Made by a program: the position numbers and the translations under genes
Part shown: in pieces, positions 18,250 to 26,568 of the stretch
How positions within the stretch are numbered: position 1 is the stretch's first letter
Layout of the letters: each line of letters opens with the position of its first letter
Assembly: GCA_913048115.1 (NCBI GenBank)
Contig: CAJWVI010000007.1
Location: forward strand, 1 to 64,000
Reading direction: 5' to 3'
Origin: an uncultured Flavobacteriaceae bacterium
GTDB lineage: Bacteria; Bacteroidota; Bacteroidia; Flavobacteriales; Flavobacteriaceae
DNA: 64,000 nt
The notes under the pieces: model-generated
Databases searched by the model: none
What the model was told of the DNA's origin: nothing
The model's input: the letters and a program-made list of their open reading frames with translations, nothing else

Positions 18250-18294
18250 AATGTTGTGGTAATGTTGTAGTAGAATAAAGCCGTGTTGTAGCTA
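18250..18294. repeat. Helically phased direct repeats between regulator and susC
   Basis: Two tandem 11-mers, AATGTTGTGGT (18250-18260) and AATGTTGTAGT (18261-18271), differ at one base. A third partial copy, TGTTGTAGCTA, lies at 18284-18294 and runs into the stop codon of the regulator gene. The core TGTTGTR starts at 18252, 18263 and 18284, spacings of 11 and 21 bases, or one and two helical turns. The same core with an inverted mate stands directly upstream of the regulator gene. This is a candidate binding site for the regulator at 18292; binding is inference. Confidence 0.5.
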
Positions 18295-21102
18295 TTTTAA
18301 ATCTATAAAGTAATTATTAAGGTTAATCTCGTGGTCTAGATTAATCTTTTTACGCAATCTATATCGCTTTATCTCAACACTCCTATGTGAAATATTAAGC
18401 AAAGGAGCTATTTCCTTTGAAGAAAGATTAAGTCTTAAGTAAACACAAAATCTTAAATCATTAGCAGTAAGCTCAGGGTGCAAATCTTTTACTTTCTTAA
18501 AAAAGTCTTTGTCTGCATGATTAAAAGCTTCTTCAAAGAACTCCCAATCATCTTTATCATTCAATGACTTGTTTATTTTTTTAACAAGAGGTGCTACGGT
18601 TTCTATTTCAGAAAACTTTAAAAGCTCTGCTTTAAAATCATTAAGCACATTGTTTTTCTTAATCATACTCATGGTTGAGACAGCTAGTTCTCTATTTCTA
18701 GCTTCAATATCTTGTTGCAAGCTTTCATTTTTTAATTGTATGATTTCTTTCTGAGCCTCCAGTTCTTTTAATGCAATCTCCCTACTGCTTTTTTCTAAAA
18801 TGCGGTCTTTTTCCATTGTGTAATTTCTCTTATACCACGCGTTTACTAATATAAAAAAGAACACAATCCCTATTATGTATAACGTAATAGCGACAACTGA
18901 TAGATACCAGGGTGTTTCTATAGTAAAAGAATAGCTAGCCTGTCTTTTTAATATACTATTGTTAACACGCCCCTTGAGACGGAAGGTATAATCTCCATAG
19001 GGTAAATTCTCAAAGGAAATAGATGGGTTGGTACTCCATTCACTCCACATTGTATTTGTATCGCTCTCTAGGAGATATTGAAATTCTGAAACCTTATATG
19101 TATTGTATTGTGGAATAGAGTACTTAAACACGATACAGTCTTCAATAGCCTTTAAAACATGCTGCTGCTGCTGCTCTACTAGTAAAACGTCCTCCTTGGT
19201 TTGACCTACATAAATTGCATTTAAAAAAATCGAGTAATCTTCTTTAGCGGTATTATTCGTGTTGATAAGCAAATAACCGTTTGAAATACCAAAAAGATAT
19301 TCTTGAGCGTTAATTTTTGAAATATTCTCATAGCCCTTCTTCTGATTACGAAGTGATATCGGTATTTGCATGGTCGTAATGATATATGAATCCGTAAAAG
19401 GCTCTTTGGTAACATAGGTAATTCCATCTTGTGTAAAAACCCATAACATACCAGAAACATTGGTTTCTAACTTACCAGAGACATACGTTTTCTTAGAGTA
19501 AATAGCGCTAAGGCTTTGTTCTTTTACGAAGGTTTTGGCCGTAGTATCAAACACGAAAATTCCATCCTCATTTGCATATAAAAGACGATCGTAAAACTTT
19601 GCGATACTTGAATTAGAACCCTTTTTAACAGTAGTGTGTTTTTTTATATCGACAACTTCTTGATAGCCTGAGTCTAGCTCCAAGGAATAAACTCCTTTGT
19701 ATTCATGGCTTACCAAAATGCTATTATTAGGTAAAAACTCAAAATATTTTGATGAAATATCAAACCCTTTAATTTTATTTCTAAGTTTCCATACACCGTT
19801 TCTCTTTTCAAGAACATTTAATCCAGCATAGTTCCCTTGTAATAAAAGATTTTTATTTTCTCCAGGAATGGGTTTTATACTCCAGGTTCCCATAACGGTA
19901 GTAATTGGTGTTGCAAAAGCTCCCTGTATTTGGAAAGTACCTCTATTATGCCCACAGAATAATGTTTCGTTTATATTTTCAAGACACCAAACTTGCCCCT
20001 CAGTACCCCTAATTAGTTTAAAATCACCATCGCCAGTAAGGGGTTTGTAAAACAACCCTTGATTTGTACCCAAATACATTGTGTTATCAAAAATAATAGA
20101 AGCATAGGTTGTACCAAGTCGCCCACTTCTATCTGTATAGTTTAAATACGGAGAGTTTATATTAATACAATCTAAACCGTTATCTAATCCTACCCAAACG
20201 TTGTTGCTTTGATCTTCAAAGAGAGACAAGGCAGTGTTGTCTCCAAGACCGTTAATTTGATTGATGGTAAAAAGTTGTGATCCATCTCCAGAGAGTTTTA
20301 TGATACCGTTTCCAATGGTGCCAAGTAATATAGTTCCATCTTTTAAGGCTAATGCTGTGTAAATACTGGCATCTTCAATTTCTTTGTCTACAGAAACACC
20401 CCAAGGACTAACCCCTTGGCTATCAATTAAAAATAAGCCGCTATTTTGTGTAACCGCTAGTGTTTTATTGCCTATTGATAAAATTTGTACAATGATGTCA
20501 TTGTTAAAATGATCTGCTGTAAAAACGTTCTTTTTAGTTCCGTTTTGAATGGTAAATAGGCCCTGATCAATTACATAAAAGTATATTTCTTGCTCTACTT
20601 TAAACAATTTATGTATTGTCTTCTCAGACTCAATTACCTTAATGGTACTATCTTCTGTATTGAATATATATATCCTACTTAAAGATTGAAACAAAATCCA
20701 TTTATTGTACGGGGTAATACTCCAAAACTGTTCGTCTTCGGCAATATCTATGCCTAGTGTTGTGGTTAAAGAACTGTATTGTTGTAGTCCTTTAGGACCA
20801 ACTTCCCAATAACCAAAATCCATATAACTACCACTGTACACTTTATCGTCTACAGCACAAACAGAGCGAATAATTGTTTTATTAGGTGAAGGGTATAACT
20901 TCCAGTAGGCGCCATTATACTCTAATAACCCCTCATTATTAGCAACATAGATAAATTTATTGTTAGACTCTGTGATGGACCAGTTTTGAGTTCCAGCATT
21001 GTATAGCTCTGAAGGATAGTTTGTAATTGGAGGTAATTCTTGAGAGCTACTTGTTGTACAGGTAAAACAAAAAAGTAAAAAAAGGATAAAAGGTATACGC
21101 AT
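18292..21102 (-). CDS. Membrane-spanning propeller/Y_Y_Y regulator with LuxR-type HTH
   Basis: A 936-residue one-component regulator. A signal sequence (about 1-20) precedes a long extracytoplasmic two-component-regulator propeller region, with repeats such as LSLFEDQSNNVWVGLDNGL, and a Y_Y_Y-type domain at about 650-725. One membrane segment (about 733-755) leads to a coiled coil (about 770-815) and a C-terminal LuxR-like helix-turn-helix (about 880-930) containing LSSKEIAPLLNISHRSVEIKRYRLRKK. No histidine kinase or receiver domain is present, so ligand sensing in the periplasm should act directly on DNA binding. It is encoded just upstream of susC on the same strand and is the probable regulator of the glucan genes. 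Confidence 0.88.
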   Translation of the reverse strand: MRIPFILFLLFCFTCTTSSSQELPPITNYPSELYNAGTQNWSITESNNKFIYVANNEGLLEYNGAYWKLYPSPNKTIIRSVCAVDDKVYSGSYMDFGYWEVGPKGLQQYSSLTTTLGIDIAEDEQFWSITPYNKWILFQSLSRIYIFNTEDSTIKVIESEKTIHKLFKVEQEIYFYVIDQGLFTIQNGTKKNVFTADHFNNDIIVQILSIGNKTLAVTQNSGLFLIDSQGVSPWGVSVDKEIEDASIYTALALKDGTILLGTIGNGIIKLSGDGSQLFTINQINGLGDNTALSLFEDQSNNVWVGLDNGLDCININSPYLNYTDRSGRLGTTYASIIFDNTMYLGTNQGLFYKPLTGDGDFKLIRGTEGQVWCLENINETLFCGHNRGTFQIQGAFATPITTVMGTWSIKPIPGENKNLLLQGNYAGLNVLEKRNGVWKLRNKIKGFDISSKYFEFLPNNSILVSHEYKGVYSLELDSGYQEVVDIKKHTTVKKGSNSSIAKFYDRLLYANEDGIFVFDTTAKTFVKEQSLSAIYSKKTYVSGKLETNVSGMLWVFTQDGITYVTKEPFTDSYIITTMQIPISLRNQKKGYENISKINAQEYLFGISNGYLLINTNNTAKEDYSIFLNAIYVGQTKEDVLLVEQQQQHVLKAIEDCIVFKYSIPQYNTYKVSEFQYLLESDTNTMWSEWSTNPSISFENLPYGDYTFRLKGRVNNSILKRQASYSFTIETPWYLSVVAITLYIIGIVFFFILVNAWYKRNYTMEKDRILEKSSREIALKELEAQKEIIQLKNESLQQDIEARNRELAVSTMSMIKKNNVLNDFKAELLKFSEIETVAPLVKKINKSLNDKDDWEFFEEAFNHADKDFFKKVKDLHPELTANDLRFCVYLRLNLSSKEIAPLLNISHRSVEIKRYRLRKKINLDHEINLNNYFIDLK

Positions 21103-21153
21103 TATGTTGTACTATTTATTTGATAAAAATACCAAAATTAATAGTACAACATA
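21103..21153. promoter_or_regulatory. Perfect 14-bp inverted repeat at the regulator start
   Basis: The arms TATGTTGTACTATT (21103-21116) and AATAGTACAACATA (21140-21153) are exact inverted copies separated by 23 bases. The left arm abuts the ATG of the regulator. The spacer holds a minus-strand TAATTTTG (21140-21133), a match to the -7 consensus TAnnTTTG, with no clear -33 box. The arms share TGTTGTA with the direct repeats at 18250. An autoregulatory operator or a leader hairpin are both possible. Confidence 0.55.
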
Positions 21154-21253
21154 GGATATAAACGTAATAGATTACAAACAGAGTGTTGCGAGCACGAGAG
21201 ATCATGTGTCTTTAGTATGAGAAACTTCAAACACACAAGACTAACTAATAAGC

Positions 21254-23245
21254 CTACTTAGAAACAGCATTTTGTTTAAAAGCCTCTAGCCCTTCTTGCA
21301 GCCATTTTAAATAAGCATCTGCATCTGGCGTATAACCTAGAGGCGTATTTAATATGTTGTAGTTTGAGTCCATTAAAATATAATAGGGTTGAGAGTTGTT
21401 CTTAAAGTTTACCGTTTGAAATGTTGCCCACTTATCCCCTACAGTCTTAATGGCCTTTGTGCCACCTGTTGGTTTTAAAAAATTAAACATATCGTCAACA
21501 TCCAGTTTCTTCCTGTCATCTACGTATAGTGATACCAAAACATAATCATCGTTTATCACTGTGTAGATATCATCTCTGGTCCAAACCTGTTCTTCCATCT
21601 TACGGCAATTAACACAAGCCCATCCAGTAAAGTCAATCATTATAGGTTTGCCTGTTTTCTCAGCCTCTGCTACTCCATCATAAAAATCTTTAAATCCTGT
21701 AATTCCTAGATCCCTTTCATAAAGACTATAAAACATTGGTGGAGGAAAACCACTTAACAGTTTAAGGTTTGAATACTTAGTGTTTGAGAGTCCTGGTATT
21801 AGGTACAAAAAGAAAGATATACTTGCAATACCAACAATAATGTTACCTAAAGGTAGCTTCTTCTTTTTTGGGCCATCGTGAGGAAAGCGTATAAAACCAA
21901 ATAGATACAATGCAAGACCAAGAGCGCAAATAACCCAAATGGCAATAAAAATTTCTCTTTTTAATAATCCCCAATGCTCAACAAGATCTGCGTTTGACAA
22001 GAATTTAAACGCAAGTGCTAATTCAACAAACCCTAGAACAACTTTTACAGTATTAAGCCAACCACCACTCTTAGGCAATGTATTTAACCAATTAGGAAAC
22101 AATGCAAATAAAGCAAATGGCAAGGCTAAGGCCAAACCAAAACCTCCCATACCCATAGAGAGTTGCATGGCACCTCCATCACTTGATAAAGACCCCCCTA
22201 ACAGCGAGCCTAGAATAGGCCCTGTGCATGAAAAAGAAACAATTGCAAGGGTAAGGGCCATAAAGAAAATACCTACTACCCCACCAATACTATTTGCTTT
22301 ATCGTCCATTTTGGCACTCCAAGACTGAGGTAGTGAAATTTCATAATATCCAAAAAATGAAAAGGCAAAGGCAATAAAAATAACAAAGAAGATAACATTA
22401 AGCGTTACGTTTGTTGAAATATTATTTAGTATTTCTGGATCTAAAGAATCTAATAGATGAAACGGTAGGCTCAACAAAACGTATATACCAAATATGAATA
22501 AGCCATACAAAACAGCGTTACGCATTCCTGTCTTTTTGTTTTTTGCACTTTTAGTAAAAAAGGAAACAGTTAAAGGAATCATTGGAAACACACAAGGTGT
22601 CAATAAAGCGATGAGCCCTCCAACAAAGCCCAAAAAGAATATCGTTAAATATGTTTTCCCTTCCTGATCCTCTGTCTCATATTTATCCATCCCTTTTAAA
22701 GCAATAGATAGTTTTGCAGACTTCTCTAAATCTTCTTTAGTAATATTAGCAACCTGGGCAGAGGCTTTCTCATCATTTAAGCCAATTTTAAACACCTTAC
22801 TCTCTGGAGGCAGACATTGTTTGTCGTCACATACAGAATAATAAATATCTACTTCAATTTCTAGCTTTTCTGGATTTATAACTTTGATTTGCTGGGTAAA
22901 AACAGCATAATTATCAAAGAAAATAATATCCATCTCAAATATAGGGTCATAGTAAGGAGCAACCGTAGGCTCTATGGTTTCACCCACTAAAACAAAACTA
23001 GTATCACTTGTATTATAACTAAATTCTGTGGAGATAGGGCCAATTTCATCTTCTTCCATTTCTGGTTCTTGTTGGCTATATAAATGCCACTTTTCTTCCA
23101 AAACAGCCTCCATAGTGATGGTATATAGATCACCGGTATTTTTTTCTAAACTTACATCCCAAGTAACAGGATCTAAAAAACCCTGTGCATTTGTTTGACT
23201 CACAAATGATGTAACCACTAAAACAAAAAATAGTATTTTTTTCAT
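21254..23245 (-). CDS. dsbD: Thiol:disulfide interchange protein DsbD
   Basis: A 663-residue electron conduit from cytoplasmic thioredoxin to periplasmic thiols. After a signal peptide comes a DsbD-alpha-like domain whose Cys pair appears as YSVCDDKQCLPPE. The membrane region with about eight segments has the two buried Cys motifs LTPCVFPMIPL and FSCTGPILGSLL. The C-terminal thioredoxin domain has TGWACVNCRKME. All three redox pairs expected of DsbD are therefore present. It starts 2 bases after tilS and ends the FMN reductase-pabB-tilS-dsbD operon. Confidence 0.94.
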   Translation of the reverse strand: MKKILFFVLVVTSFVSQTNAQGFLDPVTWDVSLEKNTGDLYTITMEAVLEEKWHLYSQQEPEMEEDEIGPISTEFSYNTSDTSFVLVGETIEPTVAPYYDPIFEMDIIFFDNYAVFTQQIKVINPEKLEIEVDIYYSVCDDKQCLPPESKVFKIGLNDEKASAQVANITKEDLEKSAKLSIALKGMDKYETEDQEGKTYLTIFFLGFVGGLIALLTPCVFPMIPLTVSFFTKSAKNKKTGMRNAVLYGLFIFGIYVLLSLPFHLLDSLDPEILNNISTNVTLNVIFFVIFIAFAFSFFGYYEISLPQSWSAKMDDKANSIGGVVGIFFMALTLAIVSFSCTGPILGSLLGGSLSSDGGAMQLSMGMGGFGLALALPFALFALFPNWLNTLPKSGGWLNTVKVVLGFVELALAFKFLSNADLVEHWGLLKREIFIAIWVICALGLALYLFGFIRFPHDGPKKKKLPLGNIIVGIASISFFLYLIPGLSNTKYSNLKLLSGFPPPMFYSLYERDLGITGFKDFYDGVAEAEKTGKPIMIDFTGWACVNCRKMEEQVWTRDDIYTVINDDYVLVSLYVDDRKKLDVDDMFNFLKPTGGTKAIKTVGDKWATFQTVNFKNNSQPYYILMDSNYNILNTPLGYTPDADAYLKWLQEGLEAFKQNAVSK

Positions 23246-23247
23246 AA

Positions 23248-24558
23248 TTATTTAATCCATTCAATTTTTAAAATCTCTTGAGTTGTATCTGTTACTTTAT
23301 ATCGATCATCTGCCCTTAAACCAATAAGCCAAATAATATCAATACCACTTTCTAATAGCCAAACATTTTCTTTGGCAGCCAAAGATACCTTTTCATCTTT
23401 AAAAAACTTACTCAGTTTCTTTTTTCCTTTCATCCCAAAGGGCTGAAATATATCATCATCACGCCATAGCCTTACCTTAAGAGGATATGTTAGTTTTGCT
23501 GGGTCAACATATAGTATTGCAGGATCACAAACCCCTACTTTATTGACAGATCTAAGCGATAATGTTAAAGGAACAATACTTTTTTCTTGATACTTTTCTA
23601 TACTGTAAATGGTTTCATCTCTTTTTAAATTCTTTTCACGCACAAAAAGCAAGCCTCTATCTTTGTATAATATATAATCCTTAGACAATACTTTCTTGCC
23701 TTGGTCACTCTCTAAAATGTTAGTTATAGCCTTAAAATCCTTAAAGCCCAATGGGTATAATAACTCAAATAATAGCGAGTTAGTATTTGGTAATGCTTGC
23801 AATTTCTTTATGTCTATTTCAAAGCCGGTATCCTGTGGTGTGACAACCAATTTTGTAACCAAAGTAATATAATCCTCAAGCAGTGCTTCACTATCTTTTA
23901 GGTGCTGTTGTGTTTGTTGAAAATTTTGTAATACTGTTTTATTAACTTCTTTAAAAGCGGGTATTACATCCAAGCGAAGTTTATTTCTAAGGTAATCTCG
24001 CTTATGGTTACTACTATCTTCTCTCCAAAACAAGCCTTGCTTCTTTGCAAATTGTAAAATTTGTGCGCTAGAAAACGGCAGTAAAGGCCTTATAACCCCT
24101 TTATTTTGTTTTGGAATACCACTCAACCCTCGAAGCCCTGTAGCCCTTGAAAGATTAATAAAGAACGTTTCAAGGTCATCATCTGCATGGTGGCCAGTGG
24201 CAATAAGATCATATCCATTGGCATCTGCAATAGAATTAAACCAAGAATACCTTAATTCTCTGGCTGCAACTTGGGTAGATAAGCCTTGTTGTTTTGCGTA
24301 TTTTTTAGTTTGAAATGCTTTGGTAAATATGGGGGTTTTTAACCGCAATGCTGTTGCCTCAACAAAGGCTAAGTCATCATCACTTTCCTCTTTGCGAAGC
24401 ATGAAATTACAATGTGCTACGCCAATAGTGAAACCCAAAGATTTAAGTAGGTGTAATAAAACCATGCTATCTAAGCCACCACTGCAAGCCACCAAAATTT
24501 TTTGATTGGCTAGTGCTGGAAATTGACTTACAATATGTGTTTTAAACGCTGTAATCAA
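23248..24558 (-). CDS. tilS: tRNA(Ile)-lysidine synthase
   Basis: Modifies C34 of the tRNA-Ile that reads AUA codons to lysidine. The N-type ATP pyrophosphatase P-loop reads ILVACSGGLDSMVLLHLL, followed by GVAHCNF and ATGHHADDDLET. The C-terminal TilS domain includes KLSKFFKDEKVS. No ATG fits. I chose a TTG at 24558, which gives MITAFKTHIV about 30 residues before the SGGLDS motif as in family members and has a purine-rich stretch upstream. A GTG at 24612 is the alternative and would add 18 residues. It lies between pabB and dsbD in one operon. Confidence 0.93.
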   Translation of the reverse strand: MITAFKTHIVSQFPALANQKILVACSGGLDSMVLLHLLKSLGFTIGVAHCNFMLRKEESDDDLAFVEATALRLKTPIFTKAFQTKKYAKQQGLSTQVAARELRYSWFNSIADANGYDLIATGHHADDDLETFFINLSRATGLRGLSGIPKQNKGVIRPLLPFSSAQILQFAKKQGLFWREDSSNHKRDYLRNKLRLDVIPAFKEVNKTVLQNFQQTQQHLKDSEALLEDYITLVTKLVVTPQDTGFEIDIKKLQALPNTNSLLFELLYPLGFKDFKAITNILESDQGKKVLSKDYILYKDRGLLFVREKNLKRDETIYSIEKYQEKSIVPLTLSLRSVNKVGVCDPAILYVDPAKLTYPLKVRLWRDDDIFQPFGMKGKKKLSKFFKDEKVSLAAKENVWLLESGIDIIWLIGLRADDRYKVTDTTQEILKIEWIK

Positions 24559-24616
24559 GACTTCTATTCTAATAATTATAGTGCATAAATAACGATAAAA
24601 TGCCGGTAACACAATT

Positions 24617-25912
24617 TTATTGCAGTAATACCTGCCGCATCGCTTTTGCCTTTAGTAAACACTCCTGGTATTCGGCTTCGGGAATTGATTTTGCTGTAAT
24701 TGCACCACCCACCGAAAAACTCACATATTGAGATGCAGCATTGTATAAGATACTTCGTATTACAACGTTAAAATCAAAATCACCACTTGGTGTAAAATAC
24801 CCTATAGCACCACTATAAATACCTCGCCTAGCATCTTCTAGTTTTTCAATAATTTTCATTGCACTTACCTTAGGGGCACCAGTCATGCTGCCCATTGGGT
24901 AGGTTTTTTTAATAATTTCAACAGGATGTATCAATGCAGATACCTCACACCCTATGGTAGAAATCATTTGGTGCACCTGCTCAAAGGTGTAGATTTTACA
25001 AAGCTCTTCTACATACACTGTCCCTTTTTCTGCAATACGAGACAGATCATTACGTACCAAATCTGTAATCATGATATTTTCACTTCTCTCTTTTGGGTCC
25101 TGTTCTAATTGTAACATGAGTGCCGCATCCTCTAGCTTAGAAACAGCCCGTTTTGCAGTACCCTTAATAGGCTGAGAAATAATTTGTATCCCGTCTTTTT
25201 TAATATAACGCTCTGGAGAGGCAGAGAGCACATAGTGTTGTTCTAATTTTAAAAACGTAGCAAAAGGAGGTTTTGACAAGTCATTTAGCTTCAAAAAAGC
25301 AGCTACAGGATCAAGTTCTACATCTTCACTAAAAAATTCTTGACAAAAATTAGCTTCATAAATATCACCGCGTTTAATATGCTGTAACATTTTATGCACC
25401 TTTTCAAGATAGTTGTCTTTTGAAGTACGCGCGCTTAAGGTTATAGGCTCTCTAGAAATAGCTGCCTCTAACACTTGTGTGGCTAGAATGGTAGACCAGT
25501 CTGCATCAAGCTCATCCTCCACCACACTAAGATAGTGCATTGTTACCTGTGTTTGGGAAAAAAGAAATACTTTCTTAGGCTGGAAAAAATAGAGTTCGGG
25601 AACACCCAAACCATCTGTATTTTTTGAAGATAATTGCTCAACATCATTTTTAAGATCATAGCTTAAAGATCCAAACAACCAATCTTTTGTAGTTGTTTGA
25701 TACTCATCTAGCTTTTCAAAGGCCCTAAAAGTATCTGTTTTTAAAGCAGTAAAAGCATCTACTGCAAGTATTGCTGTATGGCTACTGTGTGCGCTATCGT
25801 GCGTATTGGAGTCTAACCAAGAAACCTCATCAAACTGTTGAGCCCATTGCAACAATTGTTGCTTGAGGGTATCTGTAAGGATAATAGAAAAGGTTTTTGA
25901 ATATCGTTTCAC
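24617..25912 (-). CDS. pabB: Aminodeoxychorismate synthase component I
   Basis: A 431-residue chorismate-binding enzyme for p-aminobenzoate and folate synthesis. The blocks SASPERYI, QPIKGTAKR, MITDLVRNDLSR, MGSMTGAPK and the C-terminal FSVGGAIT are those of the anthranilate/PABA synthase component I family. The Lys in PIKGT distinguishes PabB from TrpE, which has Ala at that place. The start is a GTG that overlaps the stop of the upstream FMN reductase gene by one base (TAGTG), so translational coupling is likely. Confidence 0.93.
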   Translation of the reverse strand: MKRYSKTFSIILTDTLKQQLLQWAQQFDEVSWLDSNTHDSAHSSHTAILAVDAFTALKTDTFRAFEKLDEYQTTTKDWLFGSLSYDLKNDVEQLSSKNTDGLGVPELYFFQPKKVFLFSQTQVTMHYLSVVEDELDADWSTILATQVLEAAISREPITLSARTSKDNYLEKVHKMLQHIKRGDIYEANFCQEFFSEDVELDPVAAFLKLNDLSKPPFATFLKLEQHYVLSASPERYIKKDGIQIISQPIKGTAKRAVSKLEDAALMLQLEQDPKERSENIMITDLVRNDLSRIAEKGTVYVEELCKIYTFEQVHQMISTIGCEVSALIHPVEIIKKTYPMGSMTGAPKVSAMKIIEKLEDARRGIYSGAIGYFTPSGDFDFNVVIRSILYNAASQYVSFSVGGAITAKSIPEAEYQECLLKAKAMRQVLLQ

Positions 25913-26448
25913 TATAAAGAAGCTATCAATGAAGCAACTGCTTCTTGCATAATTTTTGCTTGTTCTTCATTCACTATTTTATCCTCTTTTATTGAGAAAT
26001 TTTCACTGAAGGAAGCAAACGGTATGCTTGCAACAATCGTTACTTTTTTTCTAGTGTAATACTCTGTAAGATACTTTAATGCTGTTTGGCCACCTCGAGC
26101 TCCCTCAGAGGTGCTAAGAAGTATCACTTTTGCTCCACTCAAATAACTACCATCTACCCTTGACAACCAATCAATTACATTTTTAAAGAAAGCAGAAATA
26201 GTGCCGTTATGCTCATTTACTGAAATTAATACGCCATCTGCTTCTTTAATTATAGCTGCCAAACGTACTAGAGTATCAGAAAAGCCTTCTTGCTTTTCAA
26301 TATCTTCACCAAACATAGGCAAAGGATAGTCTGTAAGGGTTAGCACTGTAACATCACAATTTTCTATAGTAGAGGCTACATGACTTACCAAGGCATGATT
26401 TATTGAAGTACTACTATTACTTCCTGCAAAGGCTATGATTTTTTTCAT
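25912..26448 (-). CDS. NAD(P)H-dependent FMN reductase family flavoprotein
   Basis: A 178-residue flavodoxin-like protein. The N-terminal FMN phosphate loop reads AFAGSNSSTSINHALV, and ISVNEHNGTISAFFKNVIDWLSR matches the conserved flavin and dimer region of NADPH-dependent FMN reductases. The physiological substrate is unknown. It is the first gene of an operon with pabB, tilS and dsbD, overlapping pabB by one base. A redox link with dsbD is possible but is not shown by sequence. Confidence 0.88.
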   Translation of the reverse strand: MKKIIAFAGSNSSTSINHALVSHVASTIENCDVTVLTLTDYPLPMFGEDIEKQEGFSDTLVRLAAIIKEADGVLISVNEHNGTISAFFKNVIDWLSRVDGSYLSGAKVILLSTSEGARGGQTALKYLTEYYTRKKVTIVASIPFASFSENFSIKEDKIVNEEQAKIMQEAVASLIASL

Positions 26449-26485
26449 TCTTTAAAGATATTGAAAAGGATAACCATTTCAAATA

Positions 26486-26548
26486 AAAAGAATTCTAGAA
26501 AAAGCATGATTTAGATAAACCTCTATGCTACTGTTCTAGAATTCTTTT
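26486..26548 (-). terminator. Terminator-like hairpin downstream of lpdA
   Basis: A perfect 15-bp stem (26486-26500 with 26534-26548) encloses a 33-base loop that has its own AGCAT/ATGCT pairing. It lies 20 bases beyond the lpdA stop on the minus strand and before the FMN reductase gene, and is followed by a short T-rich stretch. Confidence 0.65.
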
Positions 26549-26568
26549 AAGAGTTAATAATTTTATAT

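Noticed and set aside
19158-19180. CTG/CAG trinucleotide run
   Set aside because: It encodes a short Gln run inside the regulator gene and is too short to suggest phase variation.
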